A stretch of DNA of 64,000 nt from Bacillota bacterium (GTDB taxonomy: Bacteria; Bacillota; Clostridia; Oscillospirales; Acutalibacteraceae). Positions 31,546 to 40,510 of the stretch are shown in pieces. Each line of letters begins with the position of its first letter. Positions within the stretch are counted from its first letter, which is position 1. The position numbers and the translations under genes are program-made. The stretch lies in NCBI GenBank assembly GCA_022706685.1, contig JAKJCA010000003.1, positions 1 to 64,000 on the forward strand, read 5' to 3'. The notes beneath the pieces were generated by a model. That model did not search any database. It worked only from the letters and a program-made list of their open reading frames with translations, and was not told the DNA's origin.

Positions 31546-32692
31546 TTTTGATCACCTCGATGGGGTCGAGTTTCGACGAGCGCCGGGCGGGCACCAGGGA
31601 GGCGAGCGTCGCGGAGGCGACGGCGACCAGGCTCGACACAGCGATGAAACGCGGGCTGATAAACAGTTTGATGATCGGCGTACCATCGGGGTTGAGCGCG
31701 AACTTCGTGAACGCGACGGATAGCCCCAGGCCGAGCGAAACGCCCAGGACGGAACCCAGCGTGCCCAGCACAAAACCCTGGGAAAGGAAAATCAGGCTCG
31801 CCGTTTTATCCTTGATGCCCATCGCCTTGAGAATGCCCAGTTGCCTGGACTTCTGCAGCACGGAAATCGCCAGGACGCTCGCGATGCCCAGCACCACGGA
31901 AATGAGCACGAACACCTGGATCATCAGGCTCGAAATGCTCTGGCCGTTGAGGCCGCTGAGCAGCGAGGCGTTGGCATCCTTCCAATTCTCCGCTTTCAGG
32001 CCGTCGGGCAGCAGCGTCGTGATGTTTTGCGAGACGGTGTCCGCCGCGAAAACGTCGGAGACCTGCATCTCCAGAGACGTGATTTCGCTGCCGTAGCCGA
32101 AAATCGACTGGACCAGCGGCAGGTTCGAAACAACCCAGGATTTGTTGAGGCTGGAGACCTTCAAATCATAAATGCCGTCGACGGTAACCGTTCGCGTTTG
32201 GCCCAGCGGCGTGATGATATCGACGGCGTCGCCGAGTTTCAGCCCGGCTTCATCCACCAAATCCCTGCCGAGCATCACGCCGCCCTGCCCGGGCAGGGAA
32301 CCCTCGACAAGCGCCTCGCGCAGTTTGTAAATGCCCTCCGCCCGGGCGAAGTCGAAGCCGCGCATCAGGACGGGGAACGTATCGCTGCCGTTTTTCAAAA
32401 AGCCGGAGGCGTCCGCCGCGGGGGAAATAACCGTTACGAGGGGTTCCTTCTGTTTGATTTTCGTCAGCAGGGGCTCGTAATCCGCGATTCTTCCGCCGCG
32501 GTCTCTCGATTGGACGGTAACCTGGGAGGAACTGCCGATGGTGGTGTCGAGCAGGCTCTTCTGCAGGCCGGAAATCAGCGAGCCGATAAAAACCTGCACC
32601 GAGACGCCGATGGCGATGCCCAGCGCGATGAGCGCCGTCTGCCCTTTGCTGGTCGTCAGGAAACGCCATGCGATTTTGAAAGCCAGTTTCAT
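31538..32692 (-). CDS. MacB/LolC-like ABC permease (FtsX superfamily)
   Basis: A 384-residue permease with an N-terminal span (TALIALGIAIGVSVQVFIGSL), a large outer domain of about 230 residues, and three C-terminal spans (VFVLISVVLGIASVLAISVLQ, FVLGTLGSVLGVSLGLGLSVAF, SLVAVASATLASLVPARRSSKLDP). The last motif, LVPARRSSKLDPIEVIK, is the standard FtsX/MacB ending. Such pairs move lipids, lipoproteins, peptides or antibiotics from the membrane. The start at 32692 overlaps the preceding stop as ATGA. The longer frame toward 33115 is only the antisense-free extension and is not used. Confidence 0.93.
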   Translation of the reverse strand: MKLAFKIAWRFLTTSKGQTALIALGIAIGVSVQVFIGSLISGLQKSLLDTTIGSSSQVTVQSRDRGGRIADYEPLLTKIKQKEPLVTVISPAADASGFLKNGSDTFPVLMRGFDFARAEGIYKLREALVEGSLPGQGGVMLGRDLVDEAGLKLGDAVDIITPLGQTRTVTVDGIYDLKVSSLNKSWVVSNLPLVQSIFGYGSEITSLEMQVSDVFAADTVSQNITTLLPDGLKAENWKDANASLLSGLNGQSISSLMIQVFVLISVVLGIASVLAISVLQKSRQLGILKAMGIKDKTASLIFLSQGFVLGTLGSVLGVSLGLGLSVAFTKFALNPDGTPIIKLFISPRFIAVSSLVAVASATLASLVPARRSSKLDPIEVIKNG

Positions 32693-33354
32693 CGCCGCGC
32701 CTCCCCCAACGCCAGGATATCCGCAAAGGAATTGACGAGAATATCCGCGTTGAAATCCCCGGCGGTTTTGCCGCTGCGGACCAAGGCGCCGCCGCTGACC
32801 GCGATCAGGACGCGCGCGTCGATAAGCTGCCTGAGCTGCGCGACGATCTTTTTCAGCTGCACAAGGTTGAGGAAATTCGACACGCCGATATCGACAATGT
32901 CGGGGCGCAGCGTCTCCACGGCGGAAACGATGTTTTCTTGAGGCGTGTTGGCGCCGACGAAAAACGTTTCGAAACCCGCGATGGTGAAAAAATCCTCCCC
33001 CATGCGGATGCCCAGCTCGTGATATTCCTCCTCCGGGCAGACCAGCAGCACCCTGCCGGCGCTGCCTTTGGCTCCGGCACGCTCTTTTTCCCGCATGACG
33101 TAGGGCCTTGCGCACTCGATAATGCTACGGACGATTGCCGTCATGGCGTGTTCGCGCCAGATGAGGCGATCCTCCTGCGGGCGGGGCACAATGATTTTGT
33201 TGAGTGCCGGCGCAAGGACATTTTCGTAAAGCAGGGGTACCGTCAGAGCACCCTCTTCAAGCAGCCCGATGCAATAAGCCATCGCCTCATCTTTTGCGAA
33301 ATGGTCCAGGTGGCGGGCAACTGTCTCCAGATGGACGCTGAAGTCGTCGGCCAT
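32689..33354 (-). CDS. Stand-alone cobalamin-binding protein (CarH-like sensory module without HTH)
   Basis: A 221-residue protein. The first 90 residues form a helical cap with an EH pair (IWREHAMTAIVRSIIE), as in B12-binding_2 domains. The Rossmann-type B12 domain follows: LLVCPEEEYHELGIRMGEDFF, with the base-off histidine in an ExHxxG version of DxHxxG, then GVSNFLNL and a glycine pair in VSGGA. The family binds adenosyl- or methylcobalamin, either as sensor or corrinoid carrier. No DNA-binding domain, methyltransferase or activase is attached or adjacent. Stop and permease start overlap (ATGA), which ties it to an ABC exporter. ATG at 33354 follows GGGAGGG. Confidence 0.85.
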   Translation of the reverse strand: MADDFSVHLETVARHLDHFAKDEAMAYCIGLLEEGALTVPLLYENVLAPALNKIIVPRPQEDRLIWREHAMTAIVRSIIECARPYVMREKERAGAKGSAGRVLLVCPEEEYHELGIRMGEDFFTIAGFETFFVGANTPQENIVSAVETLRPDIVDIGVSNFLNLVQLKKIVAQLRQLIDARVLIAVSGGALVRSGKTAGDFNADILVNSFADILALGEARR

Positions 33355-33400
33355 GGTCAACCCTCCCGGTTTCAATTTGACGGCGGGGCCTTGCCCCGCG

Positions 33401-33874
33401 TTACCCAACCGTAATGTAAGGCCTGATTTTTTCGAGCGTTTTTTCGCCGATGCCGCTGACGCGGAGCAGTTCGTTGACACTGGTAAAAGAGCCGTTTTCA
33501 CGGCGGTAGTCGATGATGGCCTGCGCCTTGACTTCTCCGATGCCGTTGAGCGTCATCAAAGCGGCTTTGTCCGCGGTGTTGATATTGATAAGGCCGGCCG
33601 GGACGGTTTCGGCGGCGGGTGGCTGCATGCCGTTGGCCGCAGACGTTTGATCGACGCTTGCGGACGTGGCGGAATCATCCGGCGTGAAGAAAGCGGTCGA
33701 GCCGGCTTCCGCCGGGGAATATGCCGAGACGGGCTGCGCGGGACGCAGGCTGAACGCGTCGTACAGCAGCATGCCGGCGACGACCAGCAACCCGACGGCA
33801 ATCAGATAAAGCTCGTGTTTTTTCTCGCCCAAAGCCCATTCATCCCACAGCAAAACGATTATCTTATACCGCAA
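33401..33874 (-). CDS. ComEA-like helix-hairpin-helix membrane protein
   Basis: A 157-residue protein with one N-terminal span (LYLIAVGLLVVAGMLLYDAF), a low-complexity Ser/Ala/Pro linker of about 50 residues, and a C-terminal helix-hairpin-helix pair (LININTADKAALMTLNGIGEVKAQAIIDYR, then LLRVSGIGEKTLEKIRPYI). This is the layout of ComEA, which binds incoming double-stranded DNA outside the membrane during transformation. No ComEB or ComEC is nearby. The start is uncertain: TTG at 33874 gives ten extra residues before the conserved GEKKHELYL. Divergent from the ceramidase-like gene. Confidence 0.82.
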   Translation of the reverse strand: MRYKIIVLLWDEWALGEKKHELYLIAVGLLVVAGMLLYDAFSLRPAQPVSAYSPAEAGSTAFFTPDDSATSASVDQTSAANGMQPPAAETVPAGLININTADKAALMTLNGIGEVKAQAIIDYRRENGSFTSVNELLRVSGIGEKTLEKIRPYITVG

Positions 33875-33927
33875 TATCTTACCACGGCCGAGGCCGTTCG
33901 CACAAGCGCCGGCGGGCCGCCTTCAAG

Positions 33928-33956
33928 TTGACAAAGGCAGGCGCCGCTGATATGAT
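33928..33956 (+). promoter_or_regulatory. Promoter of the ceramidase/LCAT-like pair
   Basis: TTGACA at 33928, 17-base spacer, TATGAT at 33951-33956; 55 bp before the start codon. Confidence 0.7.
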
Positions 33957-34011
33957 TTTGCTGACCGAAAATCGGCGGCAAGGCCGCCTGAATGACGAAC
34001 GGAGGGCTCGC

Positions 34012-35625
34012 ATGAACAAGAAAAAAGCGGCCGTCGCCGGTATCGCCGCTGTCGCTGCAGCGGCGGCGCTTGCCGCGGCGGAATTCAAACGGCTGAAGTC
34101 CCGCGATAAGGACCTCAAAAAGGCCGTCAAACTCGAAGAAGCGGACGCGATATCCGCCGCCTTCAAAGGATTGGGCAAACTGTTCCCCGCGGGGAAAGTG
34201 CCCAATATCGAGGACTATGTCAGCGAAAACTTTTATCAAGGGCACGAGACCTTCCGCGATACGGGCGTGCGGGGCGGCAAATGGCGCCTCGGTTACGCGC
34301 GGGTCGACATCACGCCGGACGACTACACCGAGAAGAACTATTACCTCGGCGGCTACCTGAGCAACCCGCCGGGGGTCGGCAAGTCTGTACTCGACCCGAT
34401 TTACGCGAGAATCATCTGCATCGACGACTCGAGCGGCAGGGGCAGCGCGATTTTCACCGCCATCGACACCGTCGGCATTACTTCCAAGGATGTGCGCGCC
34501 ATCCGCGCGCGGCTGAAGGACTTTGCCAAAGAGAACAACATCATCAGCATCAATATTTCGGCCACGCACGCCCACAGTTCGGTCGACACCGTCGGAATCT
34601 GGGGCGAACTGCCGAAAATTATCAAGAACAACATCAAAGAACTGCGCGCCGGCAGGCCGCAGAACACCATCTCCGGCAAAGACCCGGCGTTTATGGAAGC
34701 GCTCGGCGAGAAAATCGAGGCCGGCGTCCAAGCGGCGTTCGCCGATATGCGTAAGGGTCAACTGCTTTACAAGACTTTCAACGATTTGAAGTACTCCCAC
34801 GACAAGCGCAAACCCTATGTCGTCGACGAAAACATCACCAAACTGCATTTCATCCCCGACGACGGCGGCAGGGAAACCATCGCGGTCTTTATGGCGGCGC
34901 ATCCGACCGCTCTGGGCGAGAAGAATACCGAAATCAGCGCCGACTACATCTACTATTTAGACGAAGAGGCCAACAAGGCGGGCTCGAACCTCATCTTCTT
35001 CCAGGGGCCGCAGCTTGCCGTGGCGCAGGATCGGGGTTCCATTGTGCCCGAAGGGGCCGAAGGACGCGGGTTCCAGGAATACGGGCGCGCCATCGGCCGC
35101 TACCTGCTGGCCATCAAACCCGAGGACGAGACGAAGGTCGAACCGATTCTCAACATCCGTCACAAGGAGATTTTCGTGCCGGCGGGCAACCACATCCTGA
35201 TGACGCTGATGAAGGCGAAAATCGTCGAGAGCATCGCGGTCAAAAAAGGCCGCAAGGCCGGGGATATGGTCGTCGTGACGGAAGTCGGTTATGTCGAAAT
35301 GGGCAAACATCTGCGCTTCGCGCTCATTCCGGGCGAGTTCGCGCCCGAGATGCTCGTCGGCGGCACGCTGACGGCGGCAGAATCCTGCGTCGGCGCAGAC
35401 TGGCCTTTCCCGCCGATGAAAAAGATGCTCGCCGAAGGCACGGACCTGATTATTATCGGCCTGTGCAACGACCTGATCGGCTATATTCTGCCCGATAACG
35501 ACTACGGCTGTTTCCTGGAGGAAGGGCGCTACGAGGAGGCGGTCTCCATCGGTCCGCAGGCGGGTTCGACGGTCGTGAGCGGTTTCCGCGATATTCTCCG
35601 CGAATGCGGACGGCTGGTACAATAA
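34012..35625 (+). CDS. Neutral-ceramidase-like amidohydrolase (copy 1)
   Basis: A 537-residue protein with an N-terminal Ala-rich membrane segment (AVAGIAAVAAAAALAAAEF) that looks like a signal anchor. The body resembles the neutral/alkaline ceramidase family: WRLGYARVDITPDD, a metal-type ISATHAHSSVDT, the LHFIPDDGGRETIAVFMAAHPTALGE block, and LIPGEFAPEMLVGG before a GLCNDLIGYILPDNDYG ending. Zinc-dependent ceramidases release fatty acid from sphingoid bases; related proteins may act on other N-acyl substrates. The C-terminal immunoglobulin-like domain of true ceramidases seems to be missing. The LCAT-like hydrolase gene follows after 17 bp. Paralogue at 54971. Confidence 0.8.
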   Translation: MNKKKAAVAGIAAVAAAAALAAAEFKRLKSRDKDLKKAVKLEEADAISAAFKGLGKLFPAGKVPNIEDYVSENFYQGHETFRDTGVRGGKWRLGYARVDITPDDYTEKNYYLGGYLSNPPGVGKSVLDPIYARIICIDDSSGRGSAIFTAIDTVGITSKDVRAIRARLKDFAKENNIISINISATHAHSSVDTVGIWGELPKIIKNNIKELRAGRPQNTISGKDPAFMEALGEKIEAGVQAAFADMRKGQLLYKTFNDLKYSHDKRKPYVVDENITKLHFIPDDGGRETIAVFMAAHPTALGEKNTEISADYIYYLDEEANKAGSNLIFFQGPQLAVAQDRGSIVPEGAEGRGFQEYGRAIGRYLLAIKPEDETKVEPILNIRHKEIFVPAGNHILMTLMKAKIVESIAVKKGRKAGDMVVVTEVGYVEMGKHLRFALIPGEFAPEMLVGGTLTAAESCVGADWPFPPMKKMLAEGTDLIIIGLCNDLIGYILPDNDYGCFLEEGRYEEAVSIGPQAGSTVVSGFRDILRECGRLVQ

Positions 35626-35642
35626 ACAAGGAGGGACCGCCG

Positions 35643-37223
35643 ATGAAAGGGCAGGTAACGAAGCGCCTCCGTCGCATTTTTGCCTTCGCGCTGTGCCTAT
35701 GCCTGGCCTGCGGCGCCACGTTCTCCTCCCATGCCGCGCAAAACCAATGCGATTGCGGTGTCAGCCCCATCGTCTATGTCGCGGCGCTGGGCAGCGCGAC
35801 GCTGTACCTTGACGCCGGCACGCCGGCGGAGCGGGTGCTTTTCCGCCCGACGGACGAGGCGACACAGCAGCTTGTCATGCAGCTGTTATTGCCGGCGGCG
35901 CGCTACGCGCTCGACCGCAACGCCGAAGTTTTCGCCGGGAGCATTGCCAACGCTGTCAAAGGAATGCTCGGCGAGTTGGCCATGGACGAAAATGGCGACT
36001 CGAACCCGCGCGTTACCACCAAAACAACGCTGCCGGCGGACCCCGCGCACGGCATCGATAAAGACTACTATTTCGGTTACGACTTCCGCGTCGACCCGAT
36101 GGTGACGGCCGACCGTTTGCACGAGTTTATCGAGCACGTCGAGCAGCTGACCGGACATGAGAAGGTTTCGCTGCGCGCTTCGTCGCTGGGCGGCATCGTG
36201 ACGATGGCATACCTGCAAAAATACGGCAGCGGTGACATCGACGCGTGCATCTTCCAATGCTGCCCCGTCCTCGGCGTGGCCGTGGCGGGCGACCTGTTCA
36301 ACAAAAAAATCAAACTGGACCCCGACGCGCTGGTGCGTTACGGCGTGCAGGTGCTGCCGCAGGTCGACAACGGCGAACTGCTCAAGCCCCTGATCGAGGC
36401 GCTCGACTGCGCGGGAATTTTTGATGCCCTGCTCGGCGTGGGCGACGCGCTGGTAAACGACCTCAAAGACGAAATCTACGAGCAGCTGCTCATACCCGTT
36501 TTCGGCCGGATGCCGGGGCTGTGGGCGCTGGTGCCGGACGTCAGCTATGAAAGCGCGAAAGCGGTGATGCTCGACGGCTCCGCCAGCCCGATCCTGCTCG
36601 ACCGGCTCGACTACTACCACTACAACGTGATGGGCAAGGCCGGCGAAATCCTCAACGGCGCGAAAGCCGGCGGCGTGCGCATCATGTTCCTCGCCGGCTA
36701 CAACATGCAGCGTGAGCCGTTTGTGGAATCGTACCTCAACAACAGCGACGCGGTGGATGACACGATTTACAACGCGCCGGGCGCCATTGTCGCCGAGATC
36801 GGGACGACGCTCGGCGAGGGCTACACGCAGGCGGTCGACGACGGGCACAACCACCTCTCGAGTGACGGCGTCATCGACGCGTCCACGTGCCTGTTGCCCG
36901 AAAACACCTGGTTTGCCAAGAATATGCTCCACAGCACCGTGCACGACGGCCACCGCGGGCTTTACCGCCTGTTCCTTGAAAGCGATGCCTCTTTCAACGT
37001 GCACAGCGACGCGCGCTACCCGCAGTTCCTCGTCGACGATACCGCGAACAAACGGCTGCTGCCGCTGACGTCGGAAACCGACCCCGGCACGGCGGGTATG
37101 GAAAAGCCGTCCTGCTGCAACCCGGTCGACTGGCAGGCGCTTGCCGCGCAAGTGATTGCCCTGCTCACGGACTTCATCTGCCGCGTCGTACCGGCGCTGC
37201 AAAACGCTTTCGCGGCGGTTTAG
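35643..37223 (+). CDS. Secreted LCAT-like alpha/beta hydrolase (paralogue of 6379-7857)
   Basis: A 526-residue exported protein (signal segment RIFAFALCLCLACGATFSSHA). It shares with the earlier paralogue the YYFGYDFRVDPM block, the nucleophile elbow SLRASSLGGIVTMAYLQKYG (first glycine of G-x-S-x-G replaced), LLIPVFGRMPGLWALVP, and the late IDASTCLLPENTWFAKNMLH that likely carries the catalytic histidine. An extra segment near residues 60-115 has no counterpart. Probably a lipase or acyltransferase outside the membrane. ATG at 35643 follows AAGGAGGG. Co-transcribed with the ceramidase-like gene, which suggests a joint role on lipids. Confidence 0.72.
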   Translation: MKGQVTKRLRRIFAFALCLCLACGATFSSHAAQNQCDCGVSPIVYVAALGSATLYLDAGTPAERVLFRPTDEATQQLVMQLLLPAARYALDRNAEVFAGSIANAVKGMLGELAMDENGDSNPRVTTKTTLPADPAHGIDKDYYFGYDFRVDPMVTADRLHEFIEHVEQLTGHEKVSLRASSLGGIVTMAYLQKYGSGDIDACIFQCCPVLGVAVAGDLFNKKIKLDPDALVRYGVQVLPQVDNGELLKPLIEALDCAGIFDALLGVGDALVNDLKDEIYEQLLIPVFGRMPGLWALVPDVSYESAKAVMLDGSASPILLDRLDYYHYNVMGKAGEILNGAKAGGVRIMFLAGYNMQREPFVESYLNNSDAVDDTIYNAPGAIVAEIGTTLGEGYTQAVDDGHNHLSSDGVIDASTCLLPENTWFAKNMLHSTVHDGHRGLYRLFLESDASFNVHSDARYPQFLVDDTANKRLLPLTSETDPGTAGMEKPSCCNPVDWQALAAQVIALLTDFICRVVPALQNAFAAV

Positions 37224-37259
37224 GTAAAAAATCAGCCAAAGCATGTTCATGCGTTTAGC

Positions 37260-37298
37260 GCCCCTGTGCGAAATACCGCGCAGGGGCGTTGTTTTTTG
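37260..37298 (+). terminator. Terminator after the ceramidase/LCAT operon
   Basis: GCCCCTGTGCG pairs with CGCGCAGGGGC (one wobble) and is followed by GTTGTTTTTT. May also end the convergent GH38 transcript. Confidence 0.82.
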
Positions 37299-37326
37299 TC
37301 GCTTCGCTTTTCGAATTGCCGCTGCC

Positions 37327-40300
37327 TTACAGCGTGACCTTGATAGATTTGATCTCGAACGGTTTGAAGGTCAGGCTGACGGTGTTGTCCTTGACGGCGA
37401 GTTCTGTTTCGTCCTCTTCCAGCAGGTTGCACTCGACGGCTTTTTTCACCGCGCTGCCGAAGGTGAAGGCCGCATCGGTCGTTTTGTTCCAGGTTTCATA
37501 GGCCCTGACGACGATGTCCCTGCTGTCCTCCGCCTTCTTGACGGTCTCGATGATGACGTTCGGCCGGTCGCCGGCGACGAAGGAATAACTGCCGCCCAGG
37601 CAGCCGTCGCCGGATTCGGGCGCGACGCAGTACAGCGGGAAGTTCAGCGAATAGCCGTGCTTGACGACATCTGAAGTACTCGCGGCGCCGGCGTGCGGAT
37701 AAATCGAATACACGAAATGATGGACTTCCCTGTCCTGCGCGTGGTTCGGGCTGGTCGCGCAGCGCAGCAGCGACGGGAGGATGTGCCCTTTCTTGACGGT
37801 CCAGCCGTACTTGCAGTCGTTGAGGATGGACAGGCCGAAGCTGTTGTCGCTGACGTCCGCCCATTTGTGGCCGGCGACTTCGAATTGGGCGAAATCCCAC
37901 AGCGTGTTGTTGTGCGTGGTGCGCTCCAGATTGCCGAACTGGATATCGAAGGTCGCACGGACGGCGTTTACGTCGACGGGATAGTCGGCTTTGAGAAGGA
38001 TGTTTTTCTCCTTCCAGTCGGCGACGTACTCGACGTCGATGCGGTCGAGTTCTTTGTAGAAAATGAAATACTGCTCGATGGTCGAGGTCTTGAATTTGCG
38101 CACGACCTTGCAGACGGCGCGGACGGGGCCGTTCTCGACGAGTTCGCTCGAGGTGACGTCGACGATGTCGGCGCCCTTCTCGTCGTAATAGATATCGACA
38201 TTCCACGCCTCGTGGTTGTAGGGGCGGTCCTCGTAAGCGATGAGGCGGTTGAGCGCCTCGCCCTCGGGCGCGACTTTTCTGCCGGTCGCCTTGTGCAGCA
38301 GGGAGGCGATGTTCATCGCGGCGTCGAACTCCGCCTCGAAGAAGGCGTTGGAAACCTTGCCGCCGTCGACGTCGAGCGTTTGGCCCGCGGGCGCGTCGCC
38401 GTCGGCGATTTGGAAGGCCTTGAAGCCCTTGGCGGGCACGCACTTGGCGAAGAAGCACAGTTTGCCGTCGTGCGTCGGCTGCCAGTCGAGCGCGTTGCCG
38501 TCGCCGTCAAGGATGCGGAAACTCTTTGATTCGGGCATATCGGTGATGACGACGTCGTCGCGCGCAGCGCCGAGGGTGTTGAAGACGACGAGCGTCTTCC
38601 AGCCCGCCGCGGCGCGGCAGGCGATATCCTTCATCGCGCTTAACGCCAGTTCGTTGCCTTTTGCGATGATTTCGTCATACTGAATCTTGGAGTCGTCGTA
38701 GACCTGCTTGATGGAGGATCCGGGAATGATGTCGTGGAACTGGTTGAGCAGGATAATTTTCCACGCCTCGTAGATTTCTGCGGAGGGGTATTGGGAGCCG
38801 CAGAGCGTCTGCGCCATGGCGGCGAGCGTCTCGACGTCGTGGTAGAGGATCTCGCTCTTGCGGTTGTAACGCTTGTTGCGCGCCTGGGAGGTCAGCGTGC
38901 CGCGGTGGAACTCGAGGTAGAGTTCGCCCGACCAGGTCGGCAGCCGCCGGCTGCCCTCGACGTCCTTTTTCAGGTTGTCGAAGAACTCGCGGCTGAACTC
39001 CATTTTCGTCACCGGGCAGCCCTCGATGCCCCGTTCCATGCGCCTGCCGTACTCGAGCATCTCGACGGTCGGACCGCCGCCGCCGTCGCCGAAACCGAAG
39101 GAGCACAGCACGTTGCGGTTGAGGTCTTTCTGCGAATAGCGGCGCCAGCCGCCGAGGATGAGCTCGGGTTCGAGGTAGGCGTTGTAGGTGGTGCCGAAAT
39201 CCTTGCGCTCGTCGTGGTCGGTGCTCGGCTCAAAGTGCGACAGGACCTCGGTGCCGTCGATGCCCTTCCACATAAAGGTGTCGTACGGAACTTTGTTGTA
39301 TTCGTTCCAGGAGATTTTGGTGGTCATGAAGTAGTCGATGCCGGCGCGCTTCATAATCTGCGGCAGCGCGGCGGAGTAGCCGAACACGTCGGGCAGCCAC
39401 ATAATTTTGTTGTCGACGCCGAATTCGTCCTTGAAAAAGCGTTTGCCGACAAGGAACTGGCGCACCAGCGACTCGCCGGAGGTGACGTTGGTGTCCGCCT
39501 CGACCCACATGGAACCCTCGGGCTCCCAGCGGCCTTCGGCGACGCGGCGCTTGATGCCCTCGTAGACCTGCGGGTAATCCTGTTTGCAGTAGTCGTATAG
39601 CTGCGCCTGCGAGGACATGAATTTGTATTCGGGATATTCTTCCATCAGTTTGAGCACGGTGGCGAAACTGCGGCCGGTCTTGTCGCGCGTCTGCAGCAGG
39701 CGCCACAGCCATGCGACGTCGATATGCGTATGGCCGATGCAGGAGGTCTTGACCCCCAGGGTGTCCCTGCCGTAGATTTCGCGGTCAAGCAGGGCGATGG
39801 CCGCCTCGGCGGAGGCGGCGAAAGCGGCCCGGTCGGGGGTGCTCAAATCCAGCAGGTTGACCGCGTCGTTGAGCGACTTGACGATATTGATACGGGGCAG
39901 GTCGTCGGTCTCGTAGAGGTTGGCGACCTCGAGGGGTGTCAGCAGGTCGAAGATGAGTTTCATGACCAGTTCGTCATAAGTTTTGATGCGCGCGCGCATC
40001 ATCATTTTGCCGCCGAAATCCCAATCGTCGGTGTAGGCGTTGATGCAGACGTCGAAGCGCTCGCCGCCTTTGGCACGGTCAAGCAAACGGACCGAATTGT
40101 GGTTGGAGTCGACACCCTGCAGCAGCTTGCCGTTGGCGAACACGATGAACTGGGTGCCCCCGCCGCGCCACTCTTTTTGCGACGGCATAATTTCATAAAG
40201 CACGGGCTTGCCGGCAAACTCCGCCGGAATTTCGAAGCTGTGCCTGAACCAGGCGTAGCACTCGCGGTAGCCCCAAAGGTCCTTTTCGGAGTCGAAATCG

Positions 40301-40482
40301 CGCCACTCGCCCTCGTCGATCTGCTCGATGGTGTAGCGGCCGTCACGGAAACGGAAACCGTTGACCTCGACGCTGCCCGTGCACAAGTAGTCGCTGCGCA
40401 GGACGTCGATGAGGCGGGTGATGCGCTTGACGTACATGTTGCGCTCGGAGTTTTTGTCCAGGAAAAATACGCTGTTGCCCAT
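37327..40482 (-). CDS. Alpha-mannosidase, glycoside hydrolase family 38
   Basis: A 1051-residue enzyme. The zinc-binding opening of the catalytic domain is GHTHIDVAWLW (H251, D255 region), followed by FMSSQAQLYDYCKQDYP. The likely nucleophile is D365 in MWLPDVFGYSAALPQ. Later blocks PTVEMLEYGRRMERGI and LILLNQFHDIIPGSSIKQVYDD are standard for GH38, and the last 400 residues form the beta-rich domains. It cleaves alpha-mannosyl residues, probably from host or plant N-glycans or mannans imported as oligosaccharides, since there is no signal peptide. ATG follows AAGGGGA. It lies 28 bp downstream of the Eis-like acetyltransferase. Confidence 0.95.
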   Translation of the reverse strand: MGNSVFFLDKNSERNMYVKRITRLIDVLRSDYLCTGSVEVNGFRFRDGRYTIEQIDEGEWRDFDSEKDLWGYRECYAWFRHSFEIPAEFAGKPVLYEIMPSQKEWRGGGTQFIVFANGKLLQGVDSNHNSVRLLDRAKGGERFDVCINAYTDDWDFGGKMMMRARIKTYDELVMKLIFDLLTPLEVANLYETDDLPRINIVKSLNDAVNLLDLSTPDRAAFAASAEAAIALLDREIYGRDTLGVKTSCIGHTHIDVAWLWRLLQTRDKTGRSFATVLKLMEEYPEYKFMSSQAQLYDYCKQDYPQVYEGIKRRVAEGRWEPEGSMWVEADTNVTSGESLVRQFLVGKRFFKDEFGVDNKIMWLPDVFGYSAALPQIMKRAGIDYFMTTKISWNEYNKVPYDTFMWKGIDGTEVLSHFEPSTDHDERKDFGTTYNAYLEPELILGGWRRYSQKDLNRNVLCSFGFGDGGGGPTVEMLEYGRRMERGIEGCPVTKMEFSREFFDNLKKDVEGSRRLPTWSGELYLEFHRGTLTSQARNKRYNRKSEILYHDVETLAAMAQTLCGSQYPSAEIYEAWKIILLNQFHDIIPGSSIKQVYDDSKIQYDEIIAKGNELALSAMKDIACRAAAGWKTLVVFNTLGAARDDVVITDMPESKSFRILDGDGNALDWQPTHDGKLCFFAKCVPAKGFKAFQIADGDAPAGQTLDVDGGKVSNAFFEAEFDAAMNIASLLHKATGRKVAPEGEALNRLIAYEDRPYNHEAWNVDIYYDEKGADIVDVTSSELVENGPVRAVCKVVRKFKTSTIEQYFIFYKELDRIDVEYVADWKEKNILLKADYPVDVNAVRATFDIQFGNLERTTHNNTLWDFAQFEVAGHKWADVSDNSFGLSILNDCKYGWTVKKGHILPSLLRCATSPNHAQDREVHHFVYSIYPHAGAASTSDVVKHGYSLNFPLYCVAPESGDGCLGGSYSFVAGDRPNVIIETVKKAEDSRDIVVRAYETWNKTTDAAFTFGSAVKKAVECNLLEEDETELAVKDNTVSLTFKPFEIKSIKVTL

Positions 40483-40510
40483 AATGCGTTCCCCTTACTG
40501 TTTGAATTGT

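Noticed and set aside
31538..33115. 525-residue version of the ABC permease
   Set aside because: The first 140 residues are out-of-frame sequence of the B12-binding gene; the real start at 32692 overlaps that gene's stop as ATGA and gives the family N-terminus.
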